Notes under the pieces: generated by a model
Seen by the model: the letters and a program-made list of their open reading frames with translations, nothing else
Told to the model about the DNA's origin: nothing
The model's database searches: none
Translations under genes and position numbers: made by a program
Shown here: positions 1 to 8,523 of the stretch, one piece after another
How the letters are laid out: the number at the start of each line of letters is the position of its first letter
How positions within the stretch are numbered: the first letter of the stretch is position 1
Origin: Lachnospiraceae bacterium
GTDB lineage: Bacteria; Bacillota; Clostridia; Lachnospirales; Lachnospiraceae
DNA: 39,742 bases
Assembly: GCA_021153325.1 (NCBI GenBank)
Contig: JAGKTQ010000024.1
Location: forward strand, 1 to 39,742
Direction: 5' to 3'

Positions 1-287
1 TTATTTCCCAAGCGGAGCTGAACGAGAAGCACGCAGGGCTTCCGCACGGCGGCGTTGTTATTCGCTCGGGGGCGACGGGCATTTCAGGCGAACATAAGCA
101 CGTTGTGGAATATTCCTTGAAGCTGGATTCCAACGCGGAGTTTACCGCTTCCGTTTTGGTGGCGTACGCAAGGGCGGCATACCGCTTGAACCAAGAAGGT
201 GCGGTGGGTTGTAAAACGGCGCTCGATATTGCGCCTGTGTACTTGTCCGAAGGGGGCAGGGATGAGTTGATTGCTTCTTTATTGTAA
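1..287 (+). CDS. ddh: meso-diaminopimelate D-dehydrogenase, C-terminal fragment (5' end outside window)
   Basis: This is the last ~95 codons of a gene that begins before the window; the open frame starts at base 3 and ends with TAA at 285-287. Ddh makes meso-diaminopimelate from tetrahydrodipicolinate in one NADPH-dependent step, for lysine and peptidoglycan. The call rests on the family's C-terminal signature: HAGLPHGGVVIRSG, then SLKLDSNAEFTASVLVAYAR, AAYRLNQEG and the end KTALDIAPVYLSE. Codons are rich in G/C at the third position (GCG, GGG, GGC), about 58% GC in the first 60 bases, unlike the AT-leaning genes that follow. A terminator follows the stop. Family assignment is confident; whether the missing part is intact cannot be seen. 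Confidence 0.88.
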   Translation, partial: ISQAELNEKHAGLPHGGVVIRSGATGISGEHKHVVEYSLKLDSNAEFTASVLVAYARAAYRLNQEGAVGCKTALDIAPVYLSEGGRDELIASLL

Positions 288-320
288 AGTAGCTTTACTA
301 AAAATAAGATAAAAAACGAA

Positions 321-352
321 AAAACGGCAAGTTGTTTGCCGTTTTCTTTTTT
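321..352 (+). terminator. Rho-independent terminator after ddh
   Basis: A perfect 10-bp stem (321-330 with 336-345, arms AAAACGGCAA and TTGCCGTTTT) with a 5-base loop is followed by TCTTTTTT. It sits 34 bases after the ddh stop and ends that transcript. Confidence 0.9.
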
Positions 353-405
353 GAAAAAATTATGATGATCTTTTATAAATTTTTCACAAAATGTCTTTTT
401 ACCGC

Positions 406-434
406 TTGTTTCCTGCAAACGTTAGTGCTAGAAT
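406..434 (+). promoter_or_regulatory. Sigma-A type promoter for the FliD-like gene
   Basis: TTGTTT (406-411) and TAGAAT (429-434) are separated by 17 bases, and TGC directly before the -10 box makes it an extended -10. The sequence looks like a housekeeping sigma-A promoter; no sigma-D (flagellar) box with GCCGATAT-like -10 is seen. The leader to the ATG at 488 is about 45 bases. Confidence 0.6.
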
Positions 435-487
435 AGCATCGATTTATAGTAAATGCAATTCGAACGATTAGGAAAGGAGGTCGTCAC

Positions 488-1789
488 ATGGCATACACAG
501 CTGCTCTTAACACGGTATACAATTATTATCTATCGACTTACTCAAAAGGTTCTTCCCAATTTGACACACACAAAAGCAGCGAGTTGCGCAATATTTACAA
601 TTCTATTGTAAAATTGAACCGTGAATCTCCTCTTTCCATTTTTGATACAACAAAGGACACACGGGAATTCGCTATTGATATTAAAGAAAATGCTCGTTCC
701 TTATGTAACACCATTGCTTCTTTAGGCGGATTAGACGAAACCACTCTGCTCAATAAGAAAATTGCATATTCGAGCAATGAAGATTTTGTTAGTGCAGAAT
801 ATATTGGCACAAGCGATATTGATGAAGAAGTTCCTTCTTTTACAATCGAGGTACAATCGCTTGCAACACCTCAAGTTAATGTAGGCACTTATCTGCCAGA
901 TATAGAATCCTCTCTTCCAGAAGGTACTTATTCTTTTGATTTAAATATTAATGATTTAAACTACGAATTTCAATTTGCTGTTCATGACAGCGAATCCAAT
1001 ACAGCGATTCAAAATCGATTATGCCGCATGATCAATAATGCAGATGTCGGTATCAGATCCGATATTCTGACAGACGAAGAAGGAAATTCTGCTCTGCGTA
1101 TTACTTCTTCCACGACGGGACTTCCAGAAGGAAAAACAAATCTGTTTGCCATTTCCGATTCTCGTACGAGTAAAAGAGCTGGTGCAGTTGCTTATTTTGG
1201 TATTAATTATGTAGCAAGAGATGCCTCTAACGCTTCTTTCTTATTAAATGGTGAAGAGCGTACCGCCTGCTCCAATAAATTTACTGTGGACAAAACTTAT
1301 GAATTGACTTTGAATAACATACATTCTGTTATCGGCGAATCTGCTACGATCGGATTAAAAACAGATACAGAATCCTTAACCGATAATATTACGGTTCTGA
1401 TCGACGCTTACAACTCCTTTATGGATGAGGCTTCTTCTTATTTAGGAAAACAACCAAAAAGTAATCGCCTCGTTTCCGAAATGACAGGTGTTGTTTCCTT
1501 ATATAAAAACGAACTGGATGCGATAGGTCTTTCGCTTGATGATAATGGACAAATTCAAATTGACAAGGATATCCTTTGCCAATCTGCTTTAGAAGATGAT
1601 GCAAAAGAATCTTTCCACTCTGTAAAAGAGTTAGCCAATTCGTTAGTCCGTAAATCCCAGCAGATCAGTTTGGATCCTATGCATTATGCTTCCAGCAAAA
1701 TCGTGGCATATAAAAACCCGGGCAAAAATTTTACACAGGCTTATATTACAAGCGCATACAGCGGCATGTTCTTTAATGGTTACTGTTAA
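488..1789 (+). CDS. FliD-like (flagellar cap / hook-associated protein 2 family) protein, solitary
   Basis: A 433-residue protein with no signal peptide. Residues ~115-250 carry features of the FliD fold: a segment of the type FTIEVQSLATPQ (in FliD, 'YTIEVTQLAQAQ'-like), then a beta module with TYSFDLNINDLNYEFQFAV and SALRITSSTTG. The C-terminal half ends in a helical region typical of HAP2. The usual FliD N-terminus (the ITGLASGLDTESI-like stretch) is not present; instead the protein starts with a Tyr/Ser-rich helix. In motile bacteria FliD caps the filament and helps flagellin assemble outside the cell. No other flagellar gene is in the window. The start follows a strong AAAGGAGG ribosome site at 474-481. 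The family call is from fold-like motifs, so it is moderate; another filament-cap or secreted adhesin role is possible. Confidence 0.6.
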   Translation: MAYTAALNTVYNYYLSTYSKGSSQFDTHKSSELRNIYNSIVKLNRESPLSIFDTTKDTREFAIDIKENARSLCNTIASLGGLDETTLLNKKIAYSSNEDFVSAEYIGTSDIDEEVPSFTIEVQSLATPQVNVGTYLPDIESSLPEGTYSFDLNINDLNYEFQFAVHDSESNTAIQNRLCRMINNADVGIRSDILTDEEGNSALRITSSTTGLPEGKTNLFAISDSRTSKRAGAVAYFGINYVARDASNASFLLNGEERTACSNKFTVDKTYELTLNNIHSVIGESATIGLKTDTESLTDNITVLIDAYNSFMDEASSYLGKQPKSNRLVSEMTGVVSLYKNELDAIGLSLDDNGQIQIDKDILCQSALEDDAKESFHSVKELANSLVRKSQQISLDPMHYASSKIVAYKNPGKNFTQAYITSAYSGMFFNGYC

Positions 1790-1802
1790 TCTATATAACA
1801 AC

Positions 1803-1838
1803 AAACCCCTGTCGATTTCGACAGGGGTTTTCTTATAC
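1803..1838 (+). terminator. Strong terminator between convergent genes
   Basis: A 12-13 bp stem (1803-1815 with 1818-1830; arm AAACCCCTGTCGA) is followed on the + strand by TCTTAT. On the minus strand the tail is TTTGTTGTTAT, so it can also end the carboxyltransferase transcript arriving from the right. Confidence 0.9.
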
Positions 1839-1845
1839 ACATTTT

Positions 1846-3480
1846 CTATAACGGAATATTGCCATGCTTTTTAGCCGGACTATCCACTTTTTTGCTGCGA
1901 AGACTACGCAATGCTTTCAGCAGGGAAGTTCTTGTTTCTTCCGGTTTGATCACTTCGTTTACATAACCTCTGGAAGCAGCAACATAAGGATTTAAGAATC
2001 GCTCCTCATATTCTTTTTTGCACTGTGCTCTCATTGCTTCTGGATCATCTGCTGCTTTAATTTTTCTCTTAAATGCAATATTTACAGCACCTTCTGCACC
2101 CATAACAGCGATTTCAGCGATCGGCCATGCAAATACCATATCTGCACCCATTTCTTTAGAGTTCATGGCAATATAAGCACCACCGTATGCCTTACGCATG
2201 ATAACTGTAATCTTTGGTACAGTTGCTTCAGAATAAGCGTACAATACTTTCGCGCCATGACGGATAATGCCATTGTGCTCCTGTGCCGTTCCCGGTAAGA
2301 ATGCCGGTACATCAACTAATGTGATGAGCGGAATGTTAAAGCAGTCACAGAAACGGATAAAACGAGCCATTTTATCGGATGCATGGTAGTCTAAAGAACC
2401 TCCCATAACAGCTGGCTGGTTTGCCACAACACCAACGACTTCTCCATCCATTCTTGCAAAACCAACGACAACATTCTGTGCAAAATCCTGCTGTACTTCA
2501 AAGAAGCTGTTCTCATCTACGATGCAGTCTACCACTTCTTTTACATTATATGCTTTTCTGGAATTGTCAGGAACAATATTATAAAGTTCTTTTCCACGCT
2601 GGTCATCTTCTTTAGAAAACATGCTTCTGCGAATCTGTCCAACTTTATGAAGCACTCTGCCTGTACCTTTACCAGCACTCAGTGCCTGTTTACCCTGCAA
2701 AGACAAAATAACAGGTGTTTTTTCTTCATAGCTGCTTGGAAGGTATGTCAAAAGCTTACGAACGCCCATCAGACATTCGCCTTCGGAATCATAGGTGAAA
2801 TGAGAAACACCACTCTTTTTCGCGTGTACATCTGCACCACCAAGTTCTTCTACAGATACCTCTTCGTTAATTACAGTTTTCACTACATTTGGACCTGTAA
2901 TGAACATTTTGGATGTATCTCTTACCATAAAAATAAAATCACAGATTGCTGGTGCGTAACATGCACCACCAGAACAAGGTCCTAAAATAACTGCGATCTG
3001 TGGAATCATTCCAGATGCCTGTGTATGTCTTAAAAACATTCCACTGTAGCCACTTAAGGAAGAAATACCTTCTTCAATTCTCGCTCCGCCACTATCATTA
3101 ATGCAGATCAACGGTGCTTTCATCTGCATTGCCATATCCTGGATTCTGCAGATTTTAAAAGAATGATACTCTCCAAGAGTTCCACCGATTACTGTGAAAT
3201 CTTCGCTTGCTACAAAGACAAGACGTCCATCGATCTCACCATATCCGGTCACTACACCATCTCCCAGTGCTCTTCTTTTATCCAGATCAAAATCATCAAT
3301 TCGTGATTCAATAAATTCATCTACTTCTACAAAGCTGCCTTCATCCAAAAGAACCTCGATACGTTCTCTCGCTGTCATCTTTCCTGATTCATGCTGCTTA
3401 TTGATACGTGCCTGACCACCACCTAAAGAAGCTTTTTTTCTACGCTCTTCCAGGTCTTTAATCGCTTCATCCCAATTCAT
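1846..3480 (-). CDS. Acyl-CoA carboxylase / decarboxylase carboxyltransferase subunit (PccB/MmdA family)
   Basis: A 544-residue biotin-dependent carboxyltransferase, which moves a carboxyl group between biotin and an acyl-CoA such as propionyl-, methylmalonyl- or glutaconyl-CoA. Both crotonase-like halves are present: the first oxyanion-hole motif SGGARIEEG (~130-138) and GPCSGGACYAPA (~167-178), the second AYGGAYIAMNSKEMGAD (~431-447). The basic stretch ~252-300 between the halves is about 25-30 residues longer than I expect for the family. The start was set at the ATG at 3480 (MNWDEAIKDLEE) with GAGG 6-7 bases upstream; an in-frame GTG seven codons earlier has no ribosome site. No biotin carrier, membrane beta subunit or biotin carboxylase lies nearby, so substrate and direction (carboxylation versus decarboxylation) stay open. 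Confidence 0.87.
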   Translation of the reverse strand: MNWDEAIKDLEERRKKASLGGGQARINKQHESGKMTARERIEVLLDEGSFVEVDEFIESRIDDFDLDKRRALGDGVVTGYGEIDGRLVFVASEDFTVIGGTLGEYHSFKICRIQDMAMQMKAPLICINDSGGARIEEGISSLSGYSGMFLRHTQASGMIPQIAVILGPCSGGACYAPAICDFIFMVRDTSKMFITGPNVVKTVINEEVSVEELGGADVHAKKSGVSHFTYDSEGECLMGVRKLLTYLPSSYEEKTPVILSLQGKQALSAGKGTGRVLHKVGQIRRSMFSKEDDQRGKELYNIVPDNSRKAYNVKEVVDCIVDENSFFEVQQDFAQNVVVGFARMDGEVVGVVANQPAVMGGSLDYHASDKMARFIRFCDCFNIPLITLVDVPAFLPGTAQEHNGIIRHGAKVLYAYSEATVPKITVIMRKAYGGAYIAMNSKEMGADMVFAWPIAEIAVMGAEGAVNIAFKRKIKAADDPEAMRAQCKKEYEERFLNPYVAASRGYVNEVIKPEETRTSLLKALRSLRSKKVDSPAKKHGNIPL

Positions 3481-3512
3481 AAACTTCCTCTTTCTGCGCA
3501 CTTTTCTTTTTC

Positions 3513-6107
3513 CTATTTTTTGTAACCTGCGCTGTTACATTTCTTTTCTTTGAATATATTATTATTTATATGTTCAAACCCAAACGCTGCTGCCAGTACT
3601 GGAACATAAATAACAACTGTCGTACACAAAAACGAAACTACCATGGCGCCCAATAAAAATTTATTCACCTTTTTCACCTTGAAAGCAGAGCCATTTAAAG
3701 ATCGCATATTGAAGGAATGGCAGATCTCTGTCATCGACAATGTCAAAAATGCCATTGTCATTCCGTCAGGACTATCCGCAATTTCCCATACACCTGATTC
3801 CATATAATGCCCCACGAAATAGGAAGCGAGTGTAATGAGCATGACCATAATCCCCTGAAATACTACATGGAATCCCATACCGCCAGCAAAAATACCATCT
3901 TTAGAATCCCTTGGCGGCCGATTCATAATATCTGCTTCTCCCTCTTCCATACCAAGAGCAAGTGCAGGGAAACAATCCGTGATCAAATTGATCCAAAGTA
4001 AATGTACCGGTTTCAAAATCGTGAAACCAAGTATGGTGGAAATAAATATTGCAAGCACTTCTGAAAGGTTCGAAGCAAGCAAGAACTGAATGGCTTTTCT
4101 TATGTTGTCATAAATTCTTCTTCCCTCGCCTACCGCTGAAACGATCGTTGCAAAATTATCATCTGCCAGTACCATATCCGCTACGTTCTTCGTAACATCC
4201 GTTCCGGTAATGCCCATTCCAACGCCAATATCTGCATTTTTAATAGAAGGAGCATCATTGACACCATCTCCGGTCATGGCTGTAATCTTACCATTTGCCT
4301 GCCACGCATTCACAATACGCACCTTATGTTCCGGCTGTACTCTGGCATAAACAGAGTACTCTCCGATATGAGCCTCGAGTTCTTCCTCACTCATTTCATC
4401 CAATGCAGCACCGGTAATTGCCTGCGATGCACTCTCAATAATGCCAAGCTCCATCGCAATCGCTACTGCCGTATCCTTGTGATCACCAGTGATCATGATC
4501 GGACGAATACCTGCCTGTTTACATTCTACAATGGCATCCTTCACTTCCGGTCTTACCGGATCGATCATTCCTGTCAATCCAATAAAGGTCAGGTTCTGCT
4601 CTAAATATTCGCTTTCCGCACTCTCCGGCTCCTTTTCCCATATTCTCTGTGCCGCTGCCAGTACGCGCAGCGCCTTGTCTGCCATGCCCTTATTATCCGC
4701 AAGAATGCTCTTGCGGTCTTCCTCTGTGATCGGACGCACTGTACCATCTTTCATAATCTGTGTACAACGTTTTAAAATTTCATCCGGTGCACCTTTGCTA
4801 TATTGTATCACGGTACCATCCTTAGCCCGATGAACCGTACTCATCATCTTCCGCATGGAATCAAATGGTGCTTCTTTGATTCGTGGGTATTCCTCTTTCA
4901 AATCCGGCTTTTTCATATGGAGCGCTGCTGCATAATCTACCAGTGCACATTCTGTCGGTTCTCCTACCGCCTTTTCCTGCTCATCAAGCTCCGCATCCGA
5001 ACAGAGTGCCATCGCCTGTGCCAGTCGTATTTCATCACTTCCCGTATGCTCCACGACCGTCATTTTATTCTGTGTCAATGTACCTGTTTTATCCGAGCAG
5101 ATAATCTGTGCACACCCTAATGTTTCTACAGCCGTCAGCTTACGGATCACTGCATTCTTTTTTGACATATTGGTAACACCAATAGACAGTACGATCGTAA
5201 CGACTGCCGCAAGTCCTTCCGGAATCGCAGCTACTGCCAAAGAAACTGCTACCATAAACGTATCCAACATGGCAGCTGCCGTAATGTCAGGATAAGCCCG
5301 AATCAGATCTATGCCAAAGATCAATACGCAAATTACAAGAACAAGTACACTCAGTACTTTACTGAGCTGATTTAATTTCATCTGAAGCGGAGTTGCATTG
5401 TCCTGTGCCTTCGTAAGTGCATCTGCAATTTTTCCCATCTCCGTATCCATTCCAGCCCCGGTCACTACTGCTTTACCGCGTCCATATACAACAATACTTC
5501 CCATGTAAAGCATGTTTTTACGGTCGCCTAATGACACATCTTTGCCTTCCTCTACAAGCAGAACATCTGCTTTCTTAGTAACAGGAACGGATTCCCCGGT
5601 CAGTGCTGCCTCCTCTACTTTCATACTGGCACACTCAATAATTCTTGCATCTGCCGGCACACTGTCTCCCGCTTCCAATACAATGATGTCACCCACAACT
5701 AATTCTTCACTACGAATCGTACGCTGGTGTCCGTCACGAATAACTTTAGAAGTAGCTGCCGCAATTTCCTGCAAAGCTGCAATTGCCTTTTCTGCTTTGC
5801 TTTCCTGTACCACTCCGAGCACCGCATTGATCAATACGACCGCCAGAATAATAATCACATCCGCAAAGGATTCTCCCGAATACGCAGCTGTAATTCCAGA
5901 CACTGCCGCTGCCGCGATCAAAATAAGTATCATCGGGTCTGCAAGCTGCTTAAAAAATCTGGAAAGAAGCGATTCCCTTTTTCCCTCTTCCAGCTTGTTT
6001 TTTCCATTTGTAGAAAGTCGTCTTTCCGCTTCTTCAGTAGTAAGTCCCATTTCTGTGACCTTCTGCGCTTTTAAAACTTCTTCTGCCTTTTGCAAATATT
6101 CCTTCAT
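3513..6107 (-). CDS. P-type Ca2+-transporting ATPase (P2 type)
   Basis: An 864-residue integral membrane pump that exports Ca2+ using ATP. In order: actuator motif TGES (~170), TM4 motif AAIPEGL (~293), phosphorylation site DKTGTLTQNK with Asp ~339, nucleotide-binding KGAPDEIL, hinge MITGDHKDT and TGDGVNDAPSIKNADIG. Ca2+ ligands are conserved as in SERCA site II: Glu in PEGL, Asn and Glu in the TM5 segment ASNLSEV, Asn/Thr/Asp in the TM6 segment WINLITD. The length is near the usual ~880. GGGG lies 8 bases before the ATG. It starts 29 bases after the carboxypeptidase stop and ends 32 bases before the carboxyltransferase start, so the three are probably one transcript. Sequence alone cannot fully exclude Mn2+ as a second substrate. 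Confidence 0.93.
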   Translation of the reverse strand: MKEYLQKAEEVLKAQKVTEMGLTTEEAERRLSTNGKNKLEEGKRESLLSRFFKQLADPMILILIAAAAVSGITAAYSGESFADVIIILAVVLINAVLGVVQESKAEKAIAALQEIAAATSKVIRDGHQRTIRSEELVVGDIIVLEAGDSVPADARIIECASMKVEEAALTGESVPVTKKADVLLVEEGKDVSLGDRKNMLYMGSIVVYGRGKAVVTGAGMDTEMGKIADALTKAQDNATPLQMKLNQLSKVLSVLVLVICVLIFGIDLIRAYPDITAAAMLDTFMVAVSLAVAAIPEGLAAVVTIVLSIGVTNMSKKNAVIRKLTAVETLGCAQIICSDKTGTLTQNKMTVVEHTGSDEIRLAQAMALCSDAELDEQEKAVGEPTECALVDYAAALHMKKPDLKEEYPRIKEAPFDSMRKMMSTVHRAKDGTVIQYSKGAPDEILKRCTQIMKDGTVRPITEEDRKSILADNKGMADKALRVLAAAQRIWEKEPESAESEYLEQNLTFIGLTGMIDPVRPEVKDAIVECKQAGIRPIMITGDHKDTAVAIAMELGIIESASQAITGAALDEMSEEELEAHIGEYSVYARVQPEHKVRIVNAWQANGKITAMTGDGVNDAPSIKNADIGVGMGITGTDVTKNVADMVLADDNFATIVSAVGEGRRIYDNIRKAIQFLLASNLSEVLAIFISTILGFTILKPVHLLWINLITDCFPALALGMEEGEADIMNRPPRDSKDGIFAGGMGFHVVFQGIMVMLITLASYFVGHYMESGVWEIADSPDGMTMAFLTLSMTEICHSFNMRSLNGSAFKVKKVNKFLLGAMVVSFLCTTVVIYVPVLAAAFGFEHINNNIFKEKKCNSAGYKK

Positions 6108-6136
6108 AGATCAATCCCCTTTCTCCAAGCAACTAT

Positions 6137-7309
6137 TTACTGTGTATAATTCTTATAAAGGTCCACATGGTCATATATGCATTTCCAGCCACTGGTAGCC
6201 CCTGCCGTTACACAAATATATCCTTTTCCACTTTCACTGATCGCATAGCTTGCTGCACAATTGCCTGACTGTACCACATAACCCGTCTTTCCGCATACTA
6301 CTTCACCACCAGTATCCTTGTCCTCAATACGACGCAAGAACCAGTTGGAAATCGTAATTCCTTCCGGATGCTCTGGTGTAGAAGACGTTGTATATGTATG
6401 AGCAGATAAAATTTCCCTACAAAGTTCATTGTCTATCGCTGCTTTTAAAATGACCGCCATATCATAGACGGTACAATAGTGATCTTCATCATACAGCCCC
6501 ACGCAATTCGTAAAATGTGCTGTATCCGACAGTCCAAGCTCGTCCAGTTTTTCATTCATCATGACTACAAACTCTTCCTGAGAACCAGCCACATAAGTTG
6601 CCAGTCCCACTGCCGCATCTCCCCCGGACGGAAGAATCGTGCCATAAAGCAGATCCCTTACTGTTACTGTTTCATTTTCTGCAAATCCTACATTACTGCA
6701 ATCATTCACATAACTATAGTCAGTAATATCTATCGTAATCGTAAAGGTATCATCTAAATCCTCTATATGCTCTGCTGCCACTAACAGGGTCAATACTTTT
6801 GTCATAGATGCCGGATTAATGATCTCGTTTTCCGCTTTTCTTGCCACGATACTATCTGTACTCAGATCGATCAGGACCGCATTGCTGCTTACGATCTCTT
6901 CTCCAAGCGAAACTGTGTTTTCTGTCGCTTGTGCGGTATATACTGCTTCTCCTTGCTCCGGCATAGCAATTCCCATTTGCTCCAAATGGAAAAAGCTGCT
7001 TATTTGACTGTTCACAGCCTGCACAGCCTCTAAATCCACGTCACCTTGTTCTGTTTCTATCTGTATGCTGCTTTCTTCGGTTTCTTTTACTATTGATTCT
7101 GTATCTTTATTTTTATGGGCAATGCCCCCTATTGTCAGACCTACGATCAAAATACCGATCCCCCCTATTGCAAAGGGAGTTATTTTCCTTATTAATTCAC
7201 GTCTTCTTCTCTGCTGCTCCTTCAGCCGTTTCATCTCTGCAATCCGTTGTGCACGGCGTGCCCTACGTTCTTCTTCCTCTTTTTCAGACAATACATTTAT
7301 ATCTGTCAC
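6137..7309 (-). CDS. Membrane-anchored D-Ala-D-Ala carboxypeptidase (peptidase S11 / PBP5 family)
   Basis: A 390-residue penicillin-binding type serine peptidase that trims D-Ala from peptidoglycan stem peptides outside the cell. Seen: a very charged cytoplasmic N-terminus (~1-43, Arg/Lys/Glu-rich), one membrane segment (~44-63), a linker, and the catalytic domain with SMTK (Ser 168, Lys 171), PSGGDAA (~227-233) in the place of SxN, and KTG (341-343). The second motif reads SGG instead of the usual SxN, so the Asn is missing. There is no C-terminal amphipathic anchor; the N-terminal segment does the anchoring. The start is GTG at 7309, with AAAGG nine bases upstream; an ATG nearer the ribosome site hits a stop after two codons. 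First gene of the unit with the Ca2+ ATPase and the carboxyltransferase. Confidence 0.85.
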   Translation of the reverse strand: MTDINVLSEKEEEERRARRAQRIAEMKRLKEQQRRRRELIRKITPFAIGGIGILIVGLTIGGIAHKNKDTESIVKETEESSIQIETEQGDVDLEAVQAVNSQISSFFHLEQMGIAMPEQGEAVYTAQATENTVSLGEEIVSSNAVLIDLSTDSIVARKAENEIINPASMTKVLTLLVAAEHIEDLDDTFTITIDITDYSYVNDCSNVGFAENETVTVRDLLYGTILPSGGDAAVGLATYVAGSQEEFVVMMNEKLDELGLSDTAHFTNCVGLYDEDHYCTVYDMAVILKAAIDNELCREILSAHTYTTSSTPEHPEGITISNWFLRRIEDKDTGGEVVCGKTGYVVQSGNCAASYAISESGKGYICVTAGATSGWKCIYDHVDLYKNYTQ

Positions 7310-7342
7310 ACTAAATCATACCTTTCTTTTAACCTAATCTAT

Positions 7343-7370
7343 ATTGTATCATAATACGATTATTTACGAA
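7343..7370 (-). promoter_or_regulatory. Extended -10 promoter for the carboxypeptidase-ATPase-carboxyltransferase unit
   Basis: On the minus strand TGATACAAT gives an extended -10 (TACAAT, 7343-7348); a weak -35, TTCGTA (7365-7370), lies 16 bases upstream. The distance to the GTG start at 7309 is about 33 bases. Confidence 0.5.
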
Positions 7371-7482
7371 CAGATATTTTCCATTTTTATTCCTTAATTT
7401 TTCTTTACGAATTTTAATTTTTTTCCATTATTTTTTTGTTTATTTTCCTTTTGTCGACACGTAAATTCTACAAATTCTTTTA

Positions 7483-7511
7483 TGTACAAACTGCATTTAT
7501 TTTGATATACT
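7483..7511 (+). promoter_or_regulatory. Promoter and short structured leader for carbamate kinase
   Basis: TGTACA (7483-7488) and TATACT (7506-7511) are 17 bases apart. The ~65-base leader holds a hairpin GCCG/CGGC (7553-7556 with 7563-7566) enclosed by TCTC/GAGA (7538-7541 with 7572-7575); the outer pairing overlaps the GAGAGG ribosome site (7572-7577). I do not recognise a known riboswitch. The rest of the 273-base gap is AT-rich and shows nothing else but the divergent promoter. Confidence 0.5.
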
Positions 7512-7582
7512 CTTAGTATATTTTCCGAACAAAAATTTCTCCTGATCGGGAAGCCGCAAAATCGGCAGAATGAGAGGTAATT

Positions 7583-8518
7583 ATGAGCAAAAAGAAAGTA
7601 GTTGTATCTTTAGGACATGAAGCACTCGGCTATACAACTTCCGAGCAGTGGGATGCCGTAAGAGTAACTGCCAAAGCATTGGCAGATTTGATCGAAGAGG
7701 ATTGGCAGTTAACGATCACGCACAGCAATGGTCCTCAGGTCAGCATGATACATAAGGCGATGACAGAACTTCGTCGTGTTTACATCGACTATACCCCGGC
7801 ACCTATGTGTGTATGTAGTGCCATGAGTCAAGGATATGTAGGCTATGATATTCAGAATGCACTTCGTTCCGAATTACTCAGCCGTGGCATTTCCAAATCT
7901 GTCAGTACCATTTTGACACAGGTAACTGTTGATCCTTATGATGTGGCATTTTATGAGCCAACAAAAGTAATCGGCAGATATATGTCAAAAGAAGATGCTG
8001 AAATCGAATTAAAAAAAGGAAACTATGTAGTAGAAGAACCAGGAAAAGGATTCCTTCGTGTTGTTGCTACTCCAAAGCCTATTGATATTGTAGAAATCGA
8101 AGCAATCAAAACACTGGCTGATGCAGACCAGGTAGTCATTGCCTGTGGTGGTGGCGGTATTCCAGTTATTGAACAACACCACTCTTTAAAAGGTGCTTCT
8201 GCTGTTATCGAAAAAGACAGCGTAGCTGGTAAATTAGCATCCGACTTAAAATCTGACCAGCTCATTATTTTGACAGGTGTGGAACAGGTTTGCTTGAACT
8301 ATGGTAAAGAAAATGAAGAACCAATTGCTTCCATGACTGTTGCAGAAGCTGAAAAATATATTACAGAAGGTCACTTTGAAGAAGGTACAATGCTTCCAAA
8401 AATTGAAGCTGCCATTGCTTATTTAAAACAAGTACCAGAAGGCAGTGTATTGATTACATCTATGGATTGTGTAAAAGACGCTGTAAAAGGAAAAACAGGT
8501 ACATTAATTACCGCATAA
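7583..8518 (+). CDS. Carbamate kinase family protein with altered phosphate-binding motif
   Basis: A 311-residue amino-acid-kinase fold protein. Carbamate kinases make ATP from carbamoyl phosphate and ADP in arginine, agmatine or purine fermentation. Family signatures present: HSNGPQVSMIHKAM (~48-61), APMCVCSAMSQGYVGYD (~72-88), ACGGGGIPVI (~182-191), ASAVIEKDSVAGKLASDL, and the end GKTGTLI. It resembles the YqeA-type branch more than classical ArcC. The N-terminal motif, normally LGGNAL, reads LGHEAL: the second Gly and the Asn are replaced by His and Glu. The rest of the protein is full length. It is monocistronic, with its own promoter and terminator; no arginine deiminase or carbamoyltransferase is adjacent, so the pathway is unknown. 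Confidence 0.85.
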   Translation: MSKKKVVVSLGHEALGYTTSEQWDAVRVTAKALADLIEEDWQLTITHSNGPQVSMIHKAMTELRRVYIDYTPAPMCVCSAMSQGYVGYDIQNALRSELLSRGISKSVSTILTQVTVDPYDVAFYEPTKVIGRYMSKEDAEIELKKGNYVVEEPGKGFLRVVATPKPIDIVEIEAIKTLADADQVVIACGGGGIPVIEQHHSLKGASAVIEKDSVAGKLASDLKSDQLIILTGVEQVCLNYGKENEEPIASMTVAEAEKYITEGHFEEGTMLPKIEAAIAYLKQVPEGSVLITSMDCVKDAVKGKTGTLITA

Positions 8519-8523
8519 CAAAA

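Noticed and set aside
7310..7582. Known riboswitch (guanidine, preQ1 or similar) before the carbamate kinase gene
   Set aside because: The leader is short and I could not match its loops to any known consensus; only a simple nested hairpin is visible.
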